A DNA stretch of 64,000 nucleotides from Pirellula staleyi DSM 6068 (GTDB taxonomy: Bacteria > Planctomycetota > Planctomycetia > Pirellulales > Pirellulaceae): the NCBI RefSeq assembly GCF_000025185.1, contig NC_013720.1:558001-622000 (forward strand), given 5' to 3'. The notes under the pieces were generated by a model. That model ran no database searches and was not told where the DNA came from. It worked only from the letters and a program-made list of their open reading frames with translations. Made by a program: the position numbers and the translations under genes. Each line of letters starts with the position of its first letter. The stretch's first letter is position 1. Below, one piece after another: positions 1-7,003 of this stretch.

Positions 1-2
1 GA

Positions 3-473
3 GAGTTCCTAGACACCTGTTTCATGATGATGCCTTTCGGCACTTGGTTCGACAAGTATTACAAAGAAATCTTTGCACCCGCAATAAAGGACGCTGGATT
101 TGAGCCAATTCGGGGCGACGAAATCTTTACAACGGGGACCGTCGTTGAGCAAATATGGGAGCAAGTACAGAAATCGACTGTTTTGCTTGCAGACCTCAGC
201 GATAGAAACGCTAATGTGTATTATGAACTTGGGCTCGCTCACGCGGCTTCTAAGCCTGTAGTTCTTACCGCATCCAAAATCGAGGATGTGCCATTTGACC
301 TACGACACCTTCGAGTAATTGTTTACGACGTTCGAGAGCCTGAATGGTCTGTAATGCTCCGCAAGAGCGTTACAGAGTACCTCAAAAACGCAAAGGCGGA
401 CCCTGCAAGAAGCATACCGCAGCCTTTTCGCAATTCAACGCAGCTACTTGGCAAACAACCCCTCACACCTTAA
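3..473 (+). CDS. Nucleoside 2-deoxyribosyltransferase/TIR-like domain protein, 5' partial
   Basis: The reading frame is open to the left edge, so the gene is probably cut. The first visible ATG is at 24, but the residues before it (DTCF then MMMPFG) already form the first beta strand typical of this fold. The visible 156 residues match the small Rossmann-like family related to nucleoside 2-deoxyribosyltransferases and TIR/SLOG domains: an N-terminal MPFG strand, then FTTGTVVEQIWEQV, then LLADLSDRNANVYYELGLAHA. The Glu in YYELG sits where the catalytic Glu of deoxyribosyltransferases lies. Such domains often act as nucleotide-binding or NAD-consuming effectors in conflict systems; that role is inference here. 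A small gene follows directly. The island context suggests transfer. Family call fairly firm, function open. Confidence 0.6.
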   Translation, partial: EFLDTCFMMMPFGTWFDKYYKEIFAPAIKDAGFEPIRGDEIFTTGTVVEQIWEQVQKSTVLLADLSDRNANVYYELGLAHAASKPVVLTASKIEDVPFDLRHLRVIVYDVREPEWSVMLRKSVTEYLKNAKADPARSIPQPFRNSTQLLGKQPLTP

Positions 474-492
474 GACTAGAAGACTTTTTTCC

Positions 493-753
493 ATGAGAAG
501 CAATAGCGATTATGGGCTAGAGCGTTTTGTTCGAGCCGCCCACAAGATGCTTAACGACCCTGCACGTTATGGCGTGAATATACTGGATGTTTACCTCTCA
601 GTGTGGAGCAATGAGGCAGCAATTGAATCGTCACAAAATATTGCTAGGCAAGCCGCTGAAAGGGGATACATTGTTATCAAGAAGAACAGTCAAATGATTG
701 ATAGCGTAACGCCTAGCGGGCTGGAATTCATTGGCATCACAAATGCGGGTTAA
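493..753 (+). CDS. Small hypothetical protein downstream of the NDT/TIR-like gene
   Basis: 86 aa if started at the ATG at 493; the same frame also has an ATG at 448 inside the end of the preceding gene. The start at 493 avoids a non-conserved Leu/Arg-rich leader and lies 19 bases after the preceding stop. The C-terminal part (IVIKKNSQMIDSVTPSG) resembles the wing of a winged-helix domain, where a 'TPxG' turn follows two short strands, but this is a weak resemblance. No known family recognised. Same strand and close spacing suggest co-transcription with the gene before it. Confidence 0.4.
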   Translation: MRSNSDYGLERFVRAAHKMLNDPARYGVNILDVYLSVWSNEAAIESSQNIARQAAERGYIVIKKNSQMIDSVTPSGLEFIGITNAG

Positions 754-830
754 ACCGACGAAGCCTGAAATCTGGCACCGCCCTCTGTCTGTTCGAAACC
801 TACTTTTCTGCTATTCCTAGAACTTTTTAC

Positions 831-1415
831 TTACACCGCTGCTAGATACCGAATGACGGTGCGGCGGGAGACTCCTAGAGCAGTAGCAATCTCTGTGTGA
901 TTCAAGCCCCGACCTAGTAGCTTCTTTGCTCTGTCGGGTGTGCTTTTGGTAGTTCCTGACTTTCGGCCCCGATACAGTCCAGCCTCTTTAGCTGCTTCGA
1001 TGCCCGCCTTTTGGCGTTCTCTACGGGTTTCCTGCTCCATCTCTGCTACTCCCAGCAGTACCGCAGCGAGCATTTTCCCCACAGTGCCGCTAAAGTCGAT
1101 TTGCTGAGTCACAGAGACGACCCGCAAGCCTTTCTCGCACCAATCGCATAGAACGTTGATTCCGTCGCGTAGCTTGCGAGAGAGCCTATCTAATCGCCAG
1201 ACGACCACAGCACCAACTTCGCCCCCGAAGATAGCTTGCTGAAGCTCGGTAAAGGCGGGGCGGTCGAGTGTGTCGCCTGTTTCCTTGTCTACATACCATC
1301 GAACAGAATCAGGGGGCACCCCATTACCGATCAACCACTTTCGCACCTCCCGCCTCTGTCCTGCTTCGTTCTGACCAATCGTTGAAACTCTGATGTAAAT
1401 TGCTGTTGCTTTCAT
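831..1415 (-). CDS. Small serine recombinase (resolvase/invertase family)
   Basis: 194 aa from the ATG at 1415; a TTG at 1427 would add four residues. The N-terminal resolvase domain starts with IYIRVSTIGQN, where Ser11 is the nucleophile and Arg9 an active-site arginine. It continues with VVWRLDRLSRKL (the conserved R-LSR motif) and the long helix around GVAEMEQETRRERQKAGI. A C-terminal helix-turn-helix (LNHTEIATALGVSRRTVIRYL) binds the crossover site. Length matches the Tn3/Hin-type small resolvases rather than large serine integrases, so it most likely resolves or inverts DNA of a mobile element. It may not be the enzyme that integrated the island at a tRNA gene, which is usually the job of a tyrosine integrase. 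Confidence 0.9.
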   Translation of the reverse strand: MKATAIYIRVSTIGQNEAGQRREVRKWLIGNGVPPDSVRWYVDKETGDTLDRPAFTELQQAIFGGEVGAVVVWRLDRLSRKLRDGINVLCDWCEKGLRVVSVTQQIDFSGTVGKMLAAVLLGVAEMEQETRRERQKAGIEAAKEAGLYRGRKSGTTKSTPDRAKKLLGRGLNHTEIATALGVSRRTVIRYLAAV

Positions 1416-1711
1416 CGTAGGCACCAAACTAGAGAAAGGTTTCGAAGTGTGCGTTTAGAGTATACGCTTTCTGTCTCAGTTTCAGCAAATCGAAAGCACT
1501 CTGTTTCCAAGCTGTTTTCAAGTCTGAGTCACAGAGAATCGCCCGACACCCTAATTGTCACAGCTGAAAGCTCGATTGCTCGATTCGACCCGACTTCCGA
1601 CACTTTGCCACTACCCTGGCAATTGCCATCCAACAAGTGCACAATTCCACACGATTGGAGTCGGGCCGAATTGGGGACAGAACACCCAAGAGAAGAGAGA
1701 TATAGGGAGCA

Positions 1712-1747
1712 AGTCGGCAGGAAAGCCTGTGTTCCTTCCTGCCGACT
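1712..1747. repeat. Perfect 12-bp inverted repeat
   Basis: Arms AGTCGGCAGGAA (1712-1723) and TTCCTGCCGACT (1736-1747) with a 12-base spacer. There is no T run after the right arm on either strand, so it is not a classic terminator. Confidence 0.8.
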
Positions 1748-1784
1748 CGCTACAACCTACACACCACAAGCCATGCTGTTTCCT

Positions 1785-1812
1785 ACGTGTGGGGAGAACG
1801 CATTCCACACGT
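1785..1812. repeat. Perfect 8-bp inverted repeat
   Basis: Arms ACGTGTGG (1785-1792) and CCACACGT (1805-1812), 12-base spacer, the same spacer length as the hairpin just before it. Confidence 0.7.
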
Positions 1813-1834
1813 CGCATCGCTCGCAGCTAATCGA

Positions 1835-1865
1835 CCCGCCCTCAAGAACCAGAATTGAAGGCGGG
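1835..1865. repeat. Inverted repeat with interrupted stem
   Basis: Outer arms CCCGCC (1835-1840) and GGCGGG (1860-1865), with an inner CAA/TTG pairing after a two-base internal mismatch. It is the third hairpin in the cluster. Confidence 0.55.
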
Positions 1866-2060
1866 CCGATGTACTCAATTGATCCTAAGCACCTTGATAG
1901 TTACCATTCGAAACCACAGGGACAGGACCGGAAAACAAACTGTCAAGGAAAATCGAAAGTCAAGGCTTGTCCGGTTTTGATTCCTAGTCGACCAACACCC
2001 TTAACGTATATTTCGTGCGTTTTTTGATTTCCGCCAATTCGTAAAACATGGATACTCCAA

Positions 2061-2681
2061 ATGGATGCCCCGAACACCACCGACTGGATACAGGCAATAG
2101 CGACCATAGTGATTCCGATCGTAAGTGTTGTACTGGCTCAACGAGTGACGACCGAGCACTATCGAGCAATTGCGACAATGGATTTGCTTCGGAACATCGT
2201 TCTGCACTGCCAGCAGCTAAAGCATGAAATGCTTGACATGTTTCAAGCTAAATGTGCCTGCAAAAAGATCCGAGGGCTTAATGAACAAAACAACAACTCC
2301 AAGAAAAGGATAATACAGGGAATTAAAAATGGAGAGGCAAGCTTAAATGCACATCTAGAACAGGCCCATGAACATGAAAAGAGCATTTTAATGCACATCC
2401 AAATACAAGATGAAATTTTTGCCTCTTCATTCAAGAGAGGTAGACAAATTGAAGCTCAAATTGACACTGACATACTTACACTAGGATTTCTCCTGCAAAC
2501 CAAGGGAAGCAAATGTGGAGAAGCATTGAGGAAGTACCTTAGATTCTTCATAAGCTACACCTACACGACCGCTTGCCAAGAAGATTTCAATGATTTTCAG
2601 CAAGAGATTCACAATAGGATATGTGCGGTGGTCGACGAGGTGACGAAGCTGCAGAAAGCCTCGATTCAGGATGATTCTTAA
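2061..2681 (+). CDS. Membrane-anchored coiled-coil hypothetical protein
   Basis: 206 aa. Residues 9-26 (IQAIATIVIPIVSVVLAQ) form one N-terminal membrane segment. The rest is soluble, helical and charged, with many Gln, Glu, Lys and His (for example LNAHLEQAHEHEKSILMHIQ), consistent with coiled coils facing the cytoplasm. Cys pairs (CAC near residue 66) are present but form no recognised metal motif. Codon use is clearly AT-richer than the core genes to the right (AAA, AAT, ATA common), a sign of transfer. The start ATG lacks a strong Shine-Dalgarno site; another ATG at 2048 is in a different frame. No family recognised. The layout (one membrane helix plus coiled coil) resembles many phage or defence accessory proteins, but this is not evidence of function. 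Confidence 0.6.
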   Translation: MDAPNTTDWIQAIATIVIPIVSVVLAQRVTTEHYRAIATMDLLRNIVLHCQQLKHEMLDMFQAKCACKKIRGLNEQNNNSKKRIIQGIKNGEASLNAHLEQAHEHEKSILMHIQIQDEIFASSFKRGRQIEAQIDTDILTLGFLLQTKGSKCGEALRKYLRFFISYTYTTACQEDFNDFQQEIHNRICAVVDEVTKLQKASIQDDS

Positions 2682-2686
2682 GTCGT

Positions 2687-3139
2687 TTATCGCTCTCGCT
2701 GCCGTAGTCGTTTCTCGAAAGACTCAATATCGTATTCAAGCTGACTTTTGACGATGTTCTTGAGTTTTGGTTGCTCAAGTCGCCCGCGTTCATTTGCTCG
2801 GTAGTCTTCCAGAAACTCGCGGCCCTCGACCTCGGGTACGCTTTGCAAGAGCGAGCCAGGCGAATTCGCCGCAGCATGCTCGGGTGCGGTGAATTCGTCG
2901 ACTACCTTGCTGGCAATGCTCCAGCCAGTGCCGTAGTTTTTTTTCATTCGAGCGTGTAAACGTTGCTCGGCTTGTTCTCGCGTTTCGGCATACACCCAAA
3001 CGAATTGCTCAGGCTTGCAGCGAAACCGAAAGAAGCTTTTGACTGAACTCGGGAGCAATGCCCGAAGCTCTGAGAGCCGACTTTCAAGCTGGGAGATTTC
3101 TCGGAGAATTTCGGTACGGTTGATAGATGCGGTTTGCAT
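2687..3139 (-). CDS. Hypothetical protein, last gene of leftward mini-gene operon
   Basis: 150 aa. Starts with a helical Leu/Glu-rich segment (ILREISQLESRLSELRALLP), probably a short coiled coil, followed by a mixed alpha/beta region with an FRFRCKPEQFVWVYAETREQ strand pair, and ends in a charged Arg/Glu/Lys-rich tail. Its 5' end overlaps the 3' end of the preceding gene by 56 bases in another frame, as is common in compact phage-like operons. No family recognised. Confidence 0.55.
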   Translation of the reverse strand: MQTASINRTEILREISQLESRLSELRALLPSSVKSFFRFRCKPEQFVWVYAETREQAEQRLHARMKKNYGTGWSIASKVVDEFTAPEHAAANSPGSLLQSVPEVEGREFLEDYRANERGRLEQPKLKNIVKSQLEYDIESFEKRLRQRER

Positions 3140-3317
3140 TTCTGCGATTCCTTAAATACGACTGGCAACTTAGAACTTTGTAGGACGTGTATTCGGCCCC
3201 GCAATTTCCCATGTACTCATGGAAGTGCGACAAGGCTTCGCTCCGCGATTCTGCCTCTGTTTCAAACTGGCAAGTTTCCTTGCTTCCTGTCATGCAGTAG
3301 TGAACGCGGTAGGGCAT
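3084..3317 (-). CDS. Small hypothetical protein in mini-gene operon
   Basis: 77 aa. The first half (YRVHYCMTGSKETCQFETEAESRSEALSHFHEYMG) reads as a small beta-alpha unit with two Cys; the last third, which overlaps the next gene, is Arg/Asn/Tyr-rich and less convincing. It starts 3 bases after the stop of the previous gene. No family recognised; being in the string of near-touching frames is the main support. Confidence 0.45.
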   Translation of the reverse strand: MPYRVHYCMTGSKETCQFETEAESRSEALSHFHEYMGNCGAEYTSYKVLSCQSYLRNRRNANRIYQPYRNSPRNLPA

Positions 3318-3320
3318 GGC

Positions 3321-3662
3321 TTATTCATCAATCCACGGGACTATCGAAGTATCATCGAGCAGTACGACGGTTCTTTCTTCCCCATCGCTGAACACCACTC
3401 GAACCACCGAACCGGCAAGCCATCGATTCGAGTCGTCGGGGTCGAGAGCAAGGGCGGTAATGCTTGGGTTCTCGGGGTCGACGTTCAAACGAATTCGGTC
3501 GATAGCAGGCTGTGAAGCTTTGGGCGGTCTGCCGGTTCTCCCTTTTCCTTTCGTTTCGTTGTCTCGCATCCCGGTTCTAGCCATCAACTCGCTACCAGCT
3601 GGAACCGCTGACTTGGCAAGTTCGAAGTGAAACAGGGAATCGAAAACGTCGTTTTTGCTCAT
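3321..3662 (-). CDS. Hypothetical protein in mini-gene operon
   Basis: 113 aa. A basic linker (ETKGKGRTGRPPKASQ, AT-hook-like GRPPK) separates a short N-terminal helix from a C-terminal beta-rich part (AGSVVRVVFSDGEERTVVLLDD) that looks like a small barrel or Tudor/SH3-like strand set. The GRPPK run suggests nucleic-acid contact, as inference. Start overlaps the upstream stop by four bases (ATGA), a sign of translational coupling. Confidence 0.5.
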   Translation of the reverse strand: MSKNDVFDSLFHFELAKSAVPAGSELMARTGMRDNETKGKGRTGRPPKASQPAIDRIRLNVDPENPSITALALDPDDSNRWLAGSVVRVVFSDGEERTVVLLDDTSIVPWIDE

Positions 3663-3931
3663 GGCAAAACCTCGCTTGGTGGTGTGGTCGATTCTGCTTG
3701 CCCCAAGTGCCGCGAGGGCTTGGGAGAGAAGTAGTAGGCGAGCAATTCAAGCACGGGCAAACTCGGCACCCCGCCACCACGTAAGCGGTGAAGGTTCGAA
3801 ACCGATATTCCGGTGTCGCTCGCGATTTCCCGAAGGTCACAAGTCTGCAAGTGCTCTCTGACTTTGAGCACCACAAATTGCAGGCAGAAAGCCAAGTCGG
3901 GCGAATCGGGGGTTATTGGGTTTGCAACCAT
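3659..3931 (-). CDS. Small helix-turn-helix protein in mini-gene operon
   Basis: 90 aa. Residues about 24-55 (VREHLQTCDLREIASDTGISVSNLHRLRGGG) fit an XRE/Cro-type helix-turn-helix, with LREIASDTG as helix 2 and VSNLHRLR as the recognition helix. It overlaps the upstream gene by 19 bases and the downstream gene by four. A DNA-binding protein of this size in a compact element could be the element's regulator and might bind the palindrome at 5137-5158; that link is inference. Confidence 0.6.
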   Translation of the reverse strand: MVANPITPDSPDLAFCLQFVVLKVREHLQTCDLREIASDTGISVSNLHRLRGGGVPSLPVLELLAYYFSPKPSRHLGQAESTTPPSEVLP

Positions 3932-4317
3932 TGGGGAAACAGCCCTTGCATGAGGTCATCGGTCGATGAATTGGGAGCAGTCGAAGCAGCCGATTTCTGT
4001 ACGACTTCCCGAGGCTCTGAACTGACAACGTCGGGCGACCATTGGGGGAGCAATGCGGAGTCATCAAAGATTGCGTTTAGGTCACAGGGAGGAAGCTCGA
4101 TTGACTTGGAAACCTGCTGGCGGTGTCGGGCTACTTCTTCAGGCGATACACGTTCAGCGACTCCGAAACCGATTAACTCCCCTTCGACAATCACTCCTGC
4201 GATGCAAGCAGACTTTTGAATGTCGATCTTCTCACCTCGAATCGCGGGGTCGAACTTGCCAGTTTTTCGGAAGTGCTGAATCTGGGCGAGTGTCGGAATC
4301 GGATTGGCGATAGGCAC
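3913..4317 (-). CDS. Hypothetical protein in mini-gene operon
   Basis: 134 aa. Starts IPTLAQIQHFRKTGKFDPAIRGEKIDIQKSACIAGVIVEGELIGFGVAERVSPEEVARHRQQ, apparently a small alpha/beta domain, then a Ser/Pro-rich disordered stretch and a short hydrophobic end (LMQGLFPQWLQ). It starts three bases after the upstream stop. No family recognised. Confidence 0.5.
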   Translation of the reverse strand: MPIANPIPTLAQIQHFRKTGKFDPAIRGEKIDIQKSACIAGVIVEGELIGFGVAERVSPEEVARHRQQVSKSIELPPCDLNAIFDDSALLPQWSPDVVSSEPREVVQKSAASTAPNSSTDDLMQGLFPQWLQTQ

Positions 4318-4320
4318 GGG

Positions 4321-4659
4321 TTAGTCTCCGTTGAGTTTTGATTGCAGTGTCTGAACGTGAGCAGTAAGGGAGTCGAGTAGTTCGGCCTGCTGAACACTCA
4401 GCTTGTGAAGCTCGACCGCAACGAAAGCCAACTGGTCGCATTGATCCAGCAGTTGCAAGCCTTGCGTTCGCTGCATCCCCTCAAGAGTCGCTTCGCCGAT
4501 TCGCTGGATTCGCGAAACCCGAGCAGTCGGGCCGAACTGAGATTTGCAACGGTCGATAGCTCTGCTCATGGCATGAACTGAGTCAGTAGCCAAAAGCATT
4601 CCGACGTGTGGCGACCGCTGGGAGTCGACGACGAAAACTAGATAAAGTTGCAGCTTCAT
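4321..4659 (-). CDS. Hypothetical protein in mini-gene operon
   Basis: 112 aa. The first half (KLQLYLVFVVDSQRSPHVGMLLATDSVHAMSRAIDRCKSQFG) has strand-helix periodicity; the C-terminal 45 residues (QLAFVAVELHKLSVQQAELLDSLTAHVQTLQSKL) are a clear amphipathic coiled-coil helix. Four bases separate it from the upstream gene. No family recognised. Confidence 0.5.
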   Translation of the reverse strand: MKLQLYLVFVVDSQRSPHVGMLLATDSVHAMSRAIDRCKSQFGPTARVSRIQRIGEATLEGMQRTQGLQLLDQCDQLAFVAVELHKLSVQQAELLDSLTAHVQTLQSKLNGD

Positions 4660-4663
4660 TGGC

Positions 4664-4954
4664 TCACCAGGGAAACAGCGAGTTAAGCGAGGAATTCGGG
4701 CCTGTCGAGACTTGGGAGTTGTGGCGGGCTTCGCCGTCGTCTCGTTCGATGCCAGGGTTAGGGCAATAAGCCATCACCTCGCGAACTTCGAGAGCCGACT
4801 TTGCAATCAGCTGTTTTGTCTGAACTGCTTGCTCCGCTACGACTCGGTAGATTTGCGGCAAGCTCGCTTCAAGCTCGGCATCGGATAGCCCGTCAAGTTC
4901 GATACCGCGCTCTCGACAAATTGCCGCAAGAAATGGGGGAACAAGAACGGCCAT
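4664..4954 (-). CDS. Hypothetical protein, first gene of leftward mini-gene operon
   Basis: 96 aa, mostly helical and acidic (IELDGLSDAELEASLPQIYRVVAEQAVQTKQLIAKSALEVREV), with a disordered Asn/Ser-rich tail. It is the first gene of seven leftward genes that touch or overlap, reaching 2687, and faces the palindrome-bearing upstream region. No family recognised. Confidence 0.5.
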   Translation of the reverse strand: MAVLVPPFLAAICRERGIELDGLSDAELEASLPQIYRVVAEQAVQTKQLIAKSALEVREVMAYCPNPGIERDDGEARHNSQVSTGPNSSLNSLFPW

Positions 4955-5228
4955 TGTTGAGGCTCCAGACGCATGGGAAGCAACGGACAGAAATAGGCAT
5001 CAACCTGCCTTAGTTCCGTTGGTTTGAAGCACCTAGAGAGGCGGTGCTTGTGTCTTGATCTTTGTCTTTATCGTGGTCGATTCGGTACAGGCAGATTTGA
5101 CGTAAGTCGCGACAGAGTCGCTGAAAACCTGCCCCAATTGTCAAACTATTTTGACAATCTCATCTACACTAAAAACCCGAATCGAGCCTAAATTCTAACA
5201 TATTAGATAGTTATGTCAAGCACAAACA
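4955..5228. other. Upstream region of the mini-gene operon, up to the tRNA half
   Basis: No gene is seen. Sequence becomes clearly AT-rich from about 5135 to 5228, unlike both flanks. It contains the palindrome at 5137-5158 and would carry the leftward promoter of the operon and the island end. Confidence 0.5.
5137..5158. promoter_or_regulatory. Perfect 9-bp palindrome, candidate operator
   Basis: ATTGTCAAA (5137-5145) and TTTGACAAT (5150-5158) with a 4-base spacer. Each arm contains a TTGACA-like -35 hexamer, one per strand, so a protein bound here would occlude a promoter in either direction. It is about 180 bases upstream of the leftward operon, whose helix-turn-helix protein is a possible binder. 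Confidence 0.6.
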
Positions 5229-5275
5229 CCGGTTTCCTAAACCGGTGGTCGTGGGTTCGAATCCCGCCCAGGGTA
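5229..5275 (+). tRNA. 3' half of a tRNA-Arg(CCT) gene, integration scar
   Basis: The segment forms an anticodon arm (stem CCGGT/ACCGG, loop TTCCTAA, anticodon CCT), a 5-base variable region, a T arm (GTGGG, TTCGAAT, CCCGC) and the 3' acceptor strand CCAGGGT with discriminator A. The matching 5' acceptor strand (ACCCTGG) and a D arm are absent from the AT-rich sequence just upstream. The 3' half alone cannot be a functional tRNA. A duplicated 3' tRNA half is the usual att site at the far end of an element integrated into a tRNA gene; the intact gene should lie to the left, outside the window. Confidence 0.85.
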
Positions 5276-5311
5276 CTTGTTTGAATCGCCGCTGAACCAA
5301 GAAAAAACAAA

Positions 5312-5346
5312 AGGCGGGGGCAATCCGTGGTGGACTGCCCCCGCCT
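5312..5346. terminator. Strong 11-bp hairpin after the tRNA half
   Basis: Arms AGGCGGGGGCA (5312-5322) and TGCCCCCGCCT (5336-5346), 13-base loop. It probably ended transcription of the original tRNA gene and may also serve the leftward gene to its right. It is followed by only short T runs, so efficiency is uncertain. Confidence 0.65.
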
Positions 5347-5419
5347 CTAACGTTTCTTGATCGAGGTTAGTACTGACGCCTAATTATCTGGCAACTATGA
5401 ACTAACCATCTGAAGAGCA

Positions 5420-7003
5420 TTAGTCACCCAAAAGTCCGCCACCGATATTGGGAAGAACGTTGGGTACACTGGGGACGACGTTTGGAACATTCGGTACCTG
5501 GGGGACAACATTCGGCACAGCAGGGACTGCTCCAGGAACTTTGGGTACAACACCTTCTACTGCCTCGGTCGCTCCGGATGTCAAACCTTTCACGACAGGG
5601 AGTGCTTGGTTGGTCGCTGGAGCCAAGGCGGCTGTTGCACGAGGTAGTTTGAGTGCGGTGCTAGGTAGCTGAACGGCTGTTTTGGTAGCTGTATTAAGAT
5701 CTACCGCGCCAGCTGCTGAGTTCACCTTCAAACGATCGGCGGTAACCAGATCGAGTTGTTTGAGATTGGCATCAAGTGCCACTCGCTGATCGGCTGAGAC
5801 TGCGACAAAACCTTGGGGGTTGGTCGAACGCAGTAGATCGATCGGCTGTCCGAGGACCGAATTCACCGCTCCACCTGCCACGCCCGCAACCTCGGGCAAC
5901 TGAGCTTGCTTAGCCAAATCCACAGCTGGCCGCAAAGCCTCATCGGCTGCGATTTTTCCGAACGAAGCAGCCGATTGCTTCAGGAAATCGACCCCTTCTG
6001 AGGCCTCGCGCCACACACGAAACGAAAGGACAGGATCGACCACTCCACGTGTCGCTGCCACTGTGTGCCAAGGTTGAATCCCCAGTTCACGGAAGTTGTC
6101 GCCATAGTAGTCACCGAACAAATAGGTACTAGCTCCTGCGCGAACAAACAAGTGATTCGCTAATACGCTGTTATTAATGGCCACACTAGGAGTGAATCTG
6201 AGTGCAGCTCCATTTGTGCGTGCACCCGCTGCAATACGAATCGGCGCGAACAACTGTCCGCGAATCGATAGTGGGTAATCCCAATAGCCCGGCACATAAA
6301 CATAACCGGCTGATGTGGCTACATAATGCGATGGGACCCACAAATAGCCCCGTTGATAGGGAGCCCACTGCCCTGCATGCCAACGATAGTCGTTATTATA
6401 AGGTTCCCAGTACCCAGGAATCCAACATTGATTATTGTCGATTGCTGGCGAACTTGGACCATTATCGAGCGATTTAGGTGGTCGTTTATAAAACCCTAAC
6501 TCGGCGTCGCTAGCTGCCGCCCAAAATCCGCTATTCCATTGATAGCCCCCTTCCACTTGGGCCCACACACCAGGGACCCAGCGCATGCCGGGTGGAGCCG
6601 AACGCCAGGCACCGGTGATCCACAAAAAGTCGTTGGTGGCTTCATCCCAGGCCCAGTAGCCCGGCGCCCAAATCATGTTGTTCCCTGCAGGTCGCACCGC
6701 CGGGGGAATCTCGTCGATGTCGGCTGGTGGCTCTGTTGGGATAACCGCGCTGGGTGCTGCGTTGAGCTGAATCTGCTGCAGGAAAGCTTCGTGAACCGGA
6801 CCTCGCAGTACGGCGCTGAACTGCGCATCGGCGTCAACGGTTGCTTCAGCTGCGGCGTCTACCTGGGGGGCCACTTCGTCTTGCGCGGGGGTTGCTGGCA
6901 CTTTTGTTTGAGCCTGCACGCTCTCAGCGGCGACCCATCCGGTTACCACAAGGGCCGCAACGCCAAGACCTGTTCCTACCATCTTCAGTTTTGCCATCTT
7001 CAT
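5420..7003 (-). CDS. Secreted YXWGXW-repeat envelope protein
   Basis: 527 aa. An N-terminal signal peptide (KMVGTGLGVAALVVTGWVAAESVQA) leads to an Ala-rich linker. From about 100 to 270 there are repeated aromatic motifs of the YXWGXW type (APGYWAWDEA, WVPGVWAQVEGGYQWNSGFWA, WIPGYWEPYNNDYRWHAGQWAPYQRGYLWVPSHY, YVPGYWDYP). The C-terminus is a low-complexity string of PNV/VP repeats ending in GGGLLGD. Such repeats are common in planctomycete envelope proteins and have no established biochemical role; a structural or surface role is inference. It is transcribed toward the hairpin at 5312-5346. The repeats make the DNA at 5460-5560 internally repetitive. Confidence 0.75.
   Translation of the reverse strand: MKMAKLKMVGTGLGVAALVVTGWVAAESVQAQTKVPATPAQDEVAPQVDAAAEATVDADAQFSAVLRGPVHEAFLQQIQLNAAPSAVIPTEPPADIDEIPPAVRPAGNNMIWAPGYWAWDEATNDFLWITGAWRSAPPGMRWVPGVWAQVEGGYQWNSGFWAAASDAELGFYKRPPKSLDNGPSSPAIDNNQCWIPGYWEPYNNDYRWHAGQWAPYQRGYLWVPSHYVATSAGYVYVPGYWDYPLSIRGQLFAPIRIAAGARTNGAALRFTPSVAINNSVLANHLFVRAGASTYLFGDYYGDNFRELGIQPWHTVAATRGVVDPVLSFRVWREASEGVDFLKQSAASFGKIAADEALRPAVDLAKQAQLPEVAGVAGGAVNSVLGQPIDLLRSTNPQGFVAVSADQRVALDANLKQLDLVTADRLKVNSAAGAVDLNTATKTAVQLPSTALKLPRATAALAPATNQALPVVKGLTSGATEAVEGVVPKVPGAVPAVPNVVPQVPNVPNVVPSVPNVLPNIGGGLLGD

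Larger units (their letters stand above)
1428..2060. other. Gene-poor stretch with three consecutive hairpins
   Basis: No convincing gene is seen. A 192-codon open frame crosses it on the plus strand, but its translation is low in structure and Ser/Arg/Pro-rich and its codon use is unlike its neighbours. The stretch holds three inverted repeats in 155 bases (1712-1747, 1785-1812, 1835-1865). It could be the recombination site of the adjacent resolvase, a non-coding RNA, or a decayed region. Confidence 0.5.

Noticed and set aside
1449-2027. 192-codon plus-strand frame
   Set aside because: Composition is Ser/Arg/Pro-rich without domain or structure, crosses three inverted repeats, and two other frames are equally open over parts of it.
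5137-5160. Palindrome read as a terminator
   Set aside because: AT-rich stem without following T run; the TTGACA hexamers on both arms fit an operator or promoter better.
5448-5672. Plus-strand frame with GTLGTTFGTFGT repeats
   Set aside because: It is the antisense reading of the PNV-repeat tail of the YXWGXW gene.
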